Below, piece by piece: positions 56,107 to 64,000 of a stretch of 64,000 nt of DNA (positions within the stretch are counted from its first letter, which is position 1; each line of letters begins with the position of its first letter). Where the stretch lies: the NCBI GenBank assembly GCA_031841125.1, contig CM063107.1:68025814-68089813 (forward strand), written 5' to 3'. Source of the DNA: Acanthococcus lagerstroemiae (lineage: Eukaryota; Arthropoda; Insecta; Hemiptera; Eriococcidae). The position numbers were made by a program, and so were the translations under genes. Under the pieces are notes generated by a model that worked only from the letters and a program-made list of their open reading frames with translations, did no database searches and was not told the DNA's origin.

Positions 56107-57594
56107 GTCTAGTCGATTGTCGTCGGCCAAAGTATCATTTTGCCTCCTCGGTCAAACTCAAATTACAGATAAATAAATTGAATTGAAGTTTATTATTAAT
56201 TACGCAGGCCTTCTATATTTTTTTCCAACAAATTTTTCAATCACTATACGTACATACTGTAATTATTTGCCCTAAAAATGTCTCCATTAGTGCCCCCCCC
56301 CCCCGGAAAAATATTTTTTTCGGCGCCTCTGATTAAGAGTAATTAATAGATGACTCATTATTTTTTCTTACTCACTTTCATTTAGCCTAAAAGAAAGACC
56401 TAGTCGGTCATTCCTTCTAAAAATATTCGATGTTCAAGTCTTTTTTTTTTCCTTGTAATTTTAGTTACCTACCTGCAACAATTAGGTGATTTTCCTATTT
56501 TTTAAGCATTATTCATGTTTTTCAACAATTAAATCAATTTTGGACTACTTTTTAATGAATGTTGCAAACTGGTGACAGTACTGTTGCAAAGTGGTACACT
56601 TGGTGTTGCAAACTGGTGACCCGGTGTTTTTTTAGGTATTTCTTTGAATTTCTCCAATAACAACATATAAACATATTTTTTAATAATTTTTTTGATAAGC
56701 CCATAAGAATGCCTTCACAGTGTATCACTCGACAGAACTGTGTCATACAAGTTCGTGATACCTCTTAACGTGTTGCAAACTGGCGCAGCCCCTACTGTTG
56801 TAGTTTTTCATTGCTTTCAGCAGGGTTTATCTGTCCAAGTTTGCCTTCTCCTAGGTGCTTTTGGTCGCAATTTCAACGATATATAACCTCAGAGTTTTTT
56901 TTTAACGCTTAAGCCTCCTCACCACGACACGATATCACCCATACAGAAGATCTCCAGTCGTGAGAAGGAAAAAAATCAAAGATAGAAAACTTTTCAAAAT
57001 TTGACCATAACTGAGCCCCTTCAAAGTAAGAGTATACAAACATATCTACACATTGTCGAGATAGGTTGCCTACTTACCGGGCGGAACGGGGTTATTGCCA
57101 AAACGACACCCTGTATAACGATCCACCATACTGTATATTACCAGGTCGACTCTGACTCTACAATACTGGTCTACGTAAACTTTGAAAAATGTTGCCCGTG
57201 AGAGCAGAAAATGTAGAAGACATCTTTTTGAATCACCCTGTGCTGTGTACTGTTTACCTGACGTATTCGTACTTTCCAAGAATAAACGCTAAATGAGTCC
57301 CTTGTCTTAACCAAATTTAAGAGAAAAACTTAAGAAAACAGGGCCTTTCGGGTTTCCGCATATTTAAAGTGTAGGGAATTTTTTTTTCTGCTTCGCGTTC
57401 TTTCGTTTTCGTGACTTGAACCACGTTTTTGTGCAACGATCCGCTTCGAAACGACTTCCGGATATTTGCTCCAGCCTCCCTGATTATCATATAAACGATT
57501 TTTGACATTTCGCGGAGATTTCTCGATTACCGCGACGGTGCTGGCTTCTTTTCTGTAGCCACTCTCCTGGTACACCTGCCACTGCAGTCCATAA
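56107..57594. other. Non-coding
   Basis: Holds GGCGCCTCTG with a preceding C run (56291-56331), which looks like a transposon end on the minus strand, and GACACCCTGTATAA near 57105. Overlapping minus frames at 57317-57674 are not recognised. Confidence 0.4.
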
Positions 57595-58128
57595 TTGATT
57601 CGAACTGATTTGCATAACCTCGTTCCGAGTCGTAATAATTTCGAAAAAATATCATTTGCCAAAATTAACTTCACGCGGACTCGAAGTCTCGATTACCGCA
57701 GCCGCGTAAACAATCGCGTTCGGTGCTCGTCTTCTGCCAAATCGCGGGCCTTTATAGTCCTCTTTTTTTCCCTGTCCATACTTTTTCGATCCTATATTGG
57801 CCAGCCTACAGACGATTTATTTCATCAACCGGAACGGGAATTCGATAAAAGCGAACATTTACATCGACTCTTTATTCTTTCGAAAATACAGCCAGAAAGA
57901 ATGGGGAAAAAAGTCCCCACTCGAGAGTACGTCAAATGGAAAGATCGTAAATACTGGAACTCGAATTGTATTCATATTTTATTTAATCCGCGTAACGTAA
58001 ACGGCGAGAGCACGACAGCACGAGCTTCGTCCATTCGTTGGGTGTTTTCGCCCCCGAAATTTTCAGCTCGCCGGCAAAAAATTAGTCAAAAAACACCGAC
58101 TGTTGGCGAAGTAATTTTGCGTGTATAA
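57595..58128 (+). other. Longest unrepetitive ORF, 177 codons, unassigned
   Basis: An open frame of 177 codons begins at an ATG at 57595 and stops after GEVILRV. The protein is basic with one hydrophobic patch (FIVLFFSLSILF, residues about 54-65) and no recognised domain. The opposite strand is also open over 57330-57674, so the openness may be chance in a moderately GC-rich unique segment. I cannot call it a gene. Confidence 0.25.
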
Positions 58129-59017
58129 ATTAAAAGTAAAACCGTTTCTGGATGTCCTTTAAAAACGCGAATAAACTTCTCCTTATTTTCACCCGAACTA
58201 ATTATTATACGGGTTTCTGTGACCAGCTGCCGCACTTGTAAAGCAAAGTGCGACGAGGGCAAAAAAAAAGCTACTTGGAAATTACCGGAGAAGATCTCGG
58301 TATGAAAATTGTTTAATGTTGGTCATGAAATGTACTTCGAATAAACTGAACCTAGGGCGCTAGATAAAATGTGTCAACATTCGTTCAATTAATAATATCG
58401 TCTGGAATGTAAAAGAAGATCAAAAATTACGTCTACTTATGGGCTTGGGCTGTTTAAGTTGTTTAACCGAATACGGTCGCTGTCAAAGTCATTTTTAGTC
58501 CAGGCCTATTATAGACATTTCCAAAAACATTTTGAAATAACAAGCGGGACTTTGTTGGAAAATATAGAGTACTAGGTGCCAGAAACAATATCCTAAAAAT
58601 CCCACCCCCAAGTGCTGTCCAAAATTTTCTATAGCACGTTAAAGCACCCAGTTTCAGTTTTTGGCTTATATTTCAGGAAATTGAAGCTCTAAAACAAATT
58701 TTCAGACAAAAAAGATTCCTCAAAAAATTTGCTATAAAACGCATTATATCACATGTTAGCCTAGGTCAAATCTTCCGCCTACAATCACCGTTCAAAGTTA
58801 CAACTTGAAAAAAAAATCGATAAGATGACAAATTATAGCGAATATCTCGACAAATGCGAGTTATAGGAATAACTTGTTTCAAACAAAAAAGATGCCTCGT
58901 ATAATTTGCCATAAAATGGACCTTTAGTCAAACCCCAGTCGTTATCTCGCTTTCGCCGAGCTCGTACACACGTTGCATACGTTAGCGATCGTACAGTGCG
59001 TTGATGTGTGGTGGGAC
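58129..59017. other. Non-coding
   Basis: Contains AAAAAAGATxCCTC doubled (58707 and 58888) with TGCCATAAAA/TGCTATAAAA nearby (58731, 58908), an old imperfect repeat. No gene. Confidence 0.45.
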
Positions 59018-59657
59018 GTATGGCGATGCACGCATGCCAAAGTGGCCCCTATGACACCGCACCCCCGGCCACAGGAACGAGCCCTGCCGGTGGGTCCGCA
59101 GTGCAGCTGCAGCAGCTCTTCTCTAGGATGGTACAGAGTTCACCTCCTGATCGATGGTGTGGGCCGAGCTTGGTGAATCGCCGGCCCTCTGTCTCGACCA
59201 CTCCGTCTCCATCTTCTTCTTCATGATGGCCGAGACAAAGGCCGACACCCGGTTCCAGCTGCTTCCGTTCTTCATCATTTCCGGAACCAGGGTGTCCGGC
59301 GCGAGACGGCTGATCACGCCGACGTCGTCGTCCTCCTCTTCATCGTCGCCGCCGGGATGGATCGCTGTTGTGGCCGTCCCGCGCCTCTCCTGCTCCCAGG
59401 CCTCACACTCGAACAGGGTGTGCCAAGGTGTGTCCTCCGCCCCTCGATCACAGTGCGCGCACACGGGGCTCGGCGCTATCGACATCCGATATAGGTACGT
59501 GCCGAAACACCCATGGCCGCTCAGTACTTGGGTAAGGTGGAAGTTAAGCGCTCCGTGCGTTCTTCCTACCCATCTGTCGAGGTCGCGTATCAGCGCTCGG
59601 GTCCACTCGCCCTTGGTCGAATGGGCGAGCGCGTCCTTCCACTTCCGAAGCGTGTCC
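59018..59657 (-). pseudogene. R1-clade LINE 3' fragment, copy 2
   Basis: The minus-strand frame 59123-59485 reads MSIAPSPVCAHCDRGAEDTP, then WHTLFECEAWEQE: the C-terminal R1 motif C-x2-C-x8-H-x4-C. It is followed by an acidic low-complexity stretch (GGDDEEEDDDVG) and SRLAPDTLVPEMM. The preceding part (WTRALIRDLDRW-type and VLSGHGCFG) lies in another frame at 59486-59650. The copy begins abruptly at about 59657 (5' truncation) and ends in the same GGCATGCGTGCATCGC 3' UTR end as copy 1. Compared with copy 1 it is better preserved at the C-terminus but has a shorter 3' UTR. Confidence 0.92.
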
Positions 59658-59847
59658 TCCTACTCGAACGTCTCCCAAAATACAGTTAATATCAACTCTA
59701 GATAAAGATTTCACGCAGAGATTGTTCTTCACTCAGCATCAAAAAGATCTCTTGCCATTTTTTGTAACTAACCCCAAAACACCCTAAATCGGGGGTTATA
59801 AGTGACCCTTAATTTTTCCATAAAATAAATCAGGCCTTATGGCAGGA

Positions 59848-59925
59848 AACAGTGGCGGATACACGGGGGCCCGGACCCCCTCACCCGAAATATCGAAATC
59901 TATCTATAGTGACCTAGAGCTATTG
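59848..59925 (+). repeat. CAGTGGCGGATAC repeat end, copy 2
   Basis: AGTGGCGGATACACGGGGGC, then TAGTGACCTAGAGCTATTG, parallel the minus strand of 31295-31384. Confidence 0.7.
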
Positions 59926-61270
59926 TCAAATAGATAATAATATGCCTTTTTGCGAGCAAATAATTTCAGTGTAGGCCCGCAGATCTTTCCTCGGGCCCGG
60001 TTTGGCTCTTGGCGGCCCTGCTAAGTCCTGCCAGGCCCCTCTCTACTTCCTTTCCACTTGGAACACTGCCGCCGTGAAAAATACCGAAGTTAATGATACA
60101 ATGACAGTTCGAAATGTTTGGTCGAAATCGAGAAAATTCGAACTATCCTAAAACTGCTGGCTGACGTAGTAAAAAGAAGAAAGGATTAAAAAGGAATTCC
60201 AGTGCGAATGGAGATATGGAGATAAGCGCTGGGGCAGTCATCCCAAATAGGAGAAAAGGGTGGTAAGATGATTAGAAGGCATACAGCGTCTCAAAAAGAA
60301 AGAAAAAATATACTCGAGAGAAAAAACGCCGAGAAGGATCGAACTGGCCATTTACGGTTAATGACAAAGCCGAAAATCTCGATAGAGCAGGGCTAGAGGA
60401 AAAGTGCGAATAAAACTTTGTCTCGATCGCCATTGTTTATTACTGTTAATGCTTCAACGGATTTATGGTATTTGATTCAATACCAAAGGAAGACCGGAGA
60501 GTAACTCAGGTTCGTATAGATTAACGGAGCAAATATGAATGGATGTGGGTGGGGTACTCGATGAAGCGTTTTTATGATGTTGATCATTTTTTGTCAAAAG
60601 TAAGCTAACTAATAAATATTATTGATTTATATGGCCTGCTGCTGTCTAGACGACACGAGTTAATTCACCAGTATGTAAGAGTGTCATGAAATGCAAATGT
60701 CCTCTTCGCATACGGGCGCGTGATTTGATTTACACACCTGGATCACAGCTAAAAACGAAGCTCAACATAATCATTATTCAGGAACACGATAGAGGTAAAG
60801 TAAAAGTGTATGCAGACCAAAAGGAAGAATTCGAATTGTTTTCCTGTTTCAGACTCATCTCATGTTGTGGCATTGGTTAAGTGGGCCTCTGCAGGGAATA
60901 CACAAAATCATTTTTGTACGTATAGCTTCGAAGTATTATCTACATACCTGAATTTTATAAATATTACCCATCCAAAAACCTGAAAAGCCAAATTCAGGTG
61001 AATTTAACCTCATTCGAAGAACGTCTGAATTTTCCGGAGCATTCAAAACACTTTCGGGCCAATTTAAAACTTACTAAAGTTCTTCAGTTCCGCGTAAGAA
61101 GCATTAAGACTCTTCAAATCCGTTCCTAACCTGTTTGACTCTTACCTAGCCTCATTACAACAATAATATGCAAAAAAATGACTCAAATATGCATAAAATC
61201 TGCGACTTCTTTTACTCCAAATATGGCCAAAATATTCGTTTTTCCTCGAAATATTTGAAAACATGTAAAA
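59926..61270. other. No recognisable gene
   Basis: A/G-rich stretch at 60170-60330, otherwise AT-rich. The frame 60686-60880 is short and unassigned. Confidence 0.45.
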
Positions 61271-62442
61271 GGGTAATTCTCCGAAAAATGGACAATTCAT
61301 GTAAATAGGCTGTAACTCTGCCACTTATTATCAGAATGCTATGCGCAATATATCAAAATTGAGGAAATGAACTCTTCTGATGGAGACAGTGGTAAAAGCT
61401 CTCCCTAGTTCAGCAGAACATCATTAGAAAATCGAAAATGCACCTGAAATGTCCATCAGCGTGGGTGTCAACCTGGCCTAGTTCCGTATTTTTTTTGCTT
61501 GCTGGAAGGGTTTAATACATCATTTTCAGGAACTACTGTTTCCCATTGTTGAAGAGGTAAGTTGAGGCAACACAGTATAGGTCTTACAATCTTTTTCTAA
61601 CCAAGTTAAGTAACCTTTAGAATACCTCAAAGTTGTGTCTAGGAAGAGATATGTCCTTCAACGTGGATGATTTTCAAACCTCTCTGTAGGGTTCCACTAT
61701 AAGCATAAACTTCTCTCAAATGCTCATATAACTTCCTCATAACTTCCTCTAGAAGGCTGTGTAAGAACTTCTGTGAAATTATGATAATTTGTATGCTAAA
61801 ATACTCATTTATTGCTGAGATCCTGGTTTCTAAAAAAAAAAGTGTCCTTCATCGTGGACATCAACAGCCATATTGAATTTATAGCTCCGAATTTGTAAAA
61901 ACGTAATAATATAACTAATGTTGGCCACATTACATTTAGCAACATATGTATCAAATATTTTCCGCATATTTACCCAATGGGAAAAGGGAAAAGGCGATTT
62001 TGTCCTTAAACGTGGACATAAAATATTATTCAACGTGGCTACTCACGTATTTCTTGTATCCACGCTGAAGGACGTAAATCTTTCGACACTTAGAAGCAGT
62101 CTGTAGAAACAGCCTTTAAATCTTTTTCGTGCAGAGACTACTTTCCTAGATGAATTTTTGGTACTTCATAAAACCGTGATCCGTGAGATTGTAACCCACG
62201 GTGCCGCTGTGGGATCGTACAGCCTCATCTTATCACACTATGTAAATTTGAAAAATTTGTCTTTCAACGTGGACAACAATTTTTTTTTACAACCCTCCAA
62301 AATCAAATTTAAGCCCGGCTGGTACCGGAATATGATTTCTCAATACCCCTAGTATCGATTTCAACGAAAAAAATTTGAAAGTGAACCTCATTTTTTTTGG
62401 TTTTTGTCCACGTTGAATTGTCCATTTTTCGGAGAATCACCC
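61271..62442. mobile_element. TIR element with repeated TGTCCTTCAACGTGGACA motifs
   Basis: The left end GGGTAATTCTCCGAAAAATG (with GACAATTCA) is mirrored by CATTTTTCGGAGAATCACCC at 62423-62442; the TIR is about 29 bp with one mismatch. The imperfect palindrome TGTCCTTCAACGTGGACA or close variants recurs at 61652, 61843, 62001, 62057 (inverted), 62259 and 62405 (inverted). No transposase frame in 1172 bp. AAAA flanks both ends but is too simple to call a duplication. Confidence 0.82.
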
Positions 62443-62793
62443 AAAATCAATATGAAAATCATTTACAGCTTTTTAAAAGCCCCATCTACAATTGTTGTTC
62501 ATATTTTATTATAAACTGAAACACCTGAGAAGACTAAATAAAACTGAAATATTAAGAACGAAAAAAAGAGACAATCATCTCAAAAAACCTTTGATTTGGT
62601 TAATAAATTGAATTTCAAAACAAACAATACTGTTACTAGCATTAACAACTCACAACTTCAGAGTTGCCAAGGATTCTACTCGTATTATAAAAATGCCTAA
62701 GATTGCCAGAGACTGCAAACAAATGTTTGGAACCCGAGTTCGAGTAAATCATTTATTTTTCGAATCTAGCACTAGAACTGAACTGACGACTCA
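62443..62793. other. Non-coding
   Basis: AT-rich, nothing recognised. Confidence 0.5.
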
Positions 62794-63039
62794 CAGAGAC
62801 GTACTGAAGAGTTTTCTTGGTGTTGGTGGGGGTGGGAAGGAATGTGAAAGTCTTTGATTCAACTCAAAATTCCCAAGTATCAAAGCGCAAAAAAAAAAAG
62901 CTTTCGACTTGTTCGATTTCTTCAACTCTACCGAAATTTCCCTACTTCGGCTGACTGAAATAGTAAATTTTCCCAACTGCTGAGTAAAAAATTTCCGAAA
63001 GGGAGGAGCTCCCCCTTCCCCACTACCGGTACGTCCCTG
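62794..63039 (+). mobile_element. TIR repeat, GGGACGTACCGA family, copy 3
   Basis: CAGAGACGTACTGAAGAG on the left and CCGGTACGTCCCTG on the right, with the interior CTCAACTCAAAATTCCCAAG and GGCTGACTGAAATAGTAAAT shared with copy 1. It lacks the internal tandem duplication seen in copy 1. Right flank CTGACACA does not equal left flank ACGACTCA, so the duplication is unproven. Confidence 0.75.
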
Positions 63040-63686
63040 CTGACACACCAACTAACAACTAAAAATATAACTTCATTCTAGACTTTCTACGCTATGATTT
63101 TTCGTTTTATCAACAAAAACAGACAGCAGAATTGCAGCCAACTGATCAGTGAAAGCAGGGCCGGATTTACGAATAGGCAAAGACGAAAACTCATGAGTGG
63201 CGCCAATAGGCGCCACTCGTTTTATTGGCGCTATTCGAATTCTCACGAAATTTTGAAATTGATTTTTAAAAATACATACGAATGGATATTCCCCTCTAGT
63301 TTCGGTTTTAGAAGAGATTAAGAATGATGAGAGAGCCTGGATAAGGAGACCCAATTTCAAAATAATAATATTCTAAAGAAGCTCCTTTCTCCAACAACTC
63401 ACCTTATGATTATTTTGTGGACAAAAATACTGAAAAGACTGAATGAGACGAATATAACTTTACAAAAAGTCAGAATATCTCTGAATGAAATTATATTTTC
63501 AAGACTTGAGAGGACGATACAATGAGTAAATTTCAGAGATGAACACAACATTCCACACTTCTCTATATATGACTGTGCCGGATGAAGATGTTTCTCATCA
63601 GGGTGGAACTAGGGTGCCTAGAATTCGAAGGACTGAAAGATTTCATGATGAAACTCAAGACTCCTGAGGTCATACTGACCGGGGTC
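63040..63686. other. Non-coding; transposon-end-like motif and GC palindrome
   Basis: GCAGGGCCGGATTTACG at 63157 has the look of a hAT-like end without a visible partner. GAGTGGCGCCAATAGGCGCC (63196) is part of a GC palindrome. No gene. Confidence 0.5.
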
Positions 63687-64000
63687 GGGCTTATTAGAAA
63701 GGTAATTTTTCGCTCTTCTACGTGGTAACAATTCAGAACATCGAATTTATTCGTGAGCTCCGAAAACCCGTGAAGAAGCGACGCAGACATTCGCATTCTT
63801 TTCTCATTCTCTTTCATAATTTTCTTTCTGTCTCTCCCTCTTCTCTCTCGCACCCGTAAATTTTGTCTCTTCGTTATTGCCATGTTTTTTCTATAGAAAT
63901 CGACCAAAATCTCAAAATTGATTTCTTTGATAAAAAAATTGGTTTTTCTTTTTTTGCGTTTTCTGAGACTTCGATTGATCGACAAAGTTACCCCTTTTTA
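63687..64000 (-). mobile_element. TGTGGCAGTTT-family element, inverted copy (cut by window end)
   Basis: The reverse complement runs TAAAAAGGGGTAACTTTGTC, GATTTCTATAGAAAAAACAT, AATAACGAAGAGACAAAATT and GTTCTGAATTGTTACCACG, matching 5900-6210. Homology stops near 63687 (AAGCCC). Only the 5' part of the element lies in the window. Confidence 0.8.

Larger units (their letters stand above)
55118..56783. mobile_element. Candidate TIR element with repeated CCAGTTTGCAACA motifs
   Basis: The left end CCAGTTTGCAACACG is mirrored by CGTGTTGCAAACTGG at 56769-56783. Further copies of CACCAGTTTGCAACA lie at 55170 and, inverted, near 56565, 56590 and 56612, as subterminal repeats would. The block contains a LINE 3' end (55489-55869) and a repeat (55945-56106). 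The ends may belong to two separate pieces. Confidence 0.5.

Overview
This window looks like repeat-rich, intron- or intergenic-type sequence from an arthropod, most likely an insect. It is AT-rich, has no bacterial-style gene packing, and its recognisable coding sequence is almost all transposon-derived: two R1-clade LINE copies (a clade known from arthropods), fragments of other APE-type non-LTR retrotransposons, and two Helitron derivatives carrying Pif1-like helicase remnants. I found no convincing host gene, rRNA, functional tRNA, CRISPR array or virus-derived gene. Almost all short ORFs are chance ORFs or shadows of repeats. Similarity statements come from reading by eye; no search or alignment was run.

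Layout. 1-1.2 kb: G-rich satellite-like repeats. 1.3-3.0 kb: a possible Helitron 3' end, a foldback MITE and LINE fragments. 4.3-6.7 kb: dispersed TIR repeats, one holding a nested foldback with a 7-bp target duplication. 8.5-13.8 kb: a 5.25-kb near-perfect palindrome (arms about 1.7 kb) whose loop holds a second palindrome. 18.0-18.8 kb: a piggyBac-like element with an internal tRNA-derived SINE. 21.3-23.6 kb: a decayed R1 LINE (minus strand), followed by an 85-88 bp tandem array (23.8-24.9 kb) with higher-order structure. 28.2-29.2 kb: the 3' end of a LINE whose protein ends in a C2H2 zinc finger. 29.6-35.1 kb: several foldback and hAT-like non-autonomous elements, two with exact 8-bp target duplications.

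36.4-48.1 kb: a large composite inverted repeat (arms 0.9 kb, spacer 5.5 kb) associated with two minisatellites of about 30 bp and with hAT-like MITEs; a third copy of part of its arm lies at 47.8 kb. 49.9-53.0 kb: two same-orientation Helitron derivatives (49865-51082 and 51724-53004). 53.0-56.8 kb: nested and head-to-head LINE pieces within TIR repeats. 59.0-59.7 kb: a second R1 3' fragment. 61.3-62.4 kb: a TIR element with repeated palindromic TGTCC...GGACA motifs. 63.7-64.0 kb: an inverted copy of the 5.9-kb element, cut by the window end.

The genes do not form a pathway. The window is a record of repeated transposon insertion, foldback formation and local tandem amplification. The observations most worth checking are the large palindrome (a possible hairpin-RNA source), the paired Helitron derivatives with shared ends, the composite inverted repeat with two minisatellites, and the element with repeated palindromic motifs.
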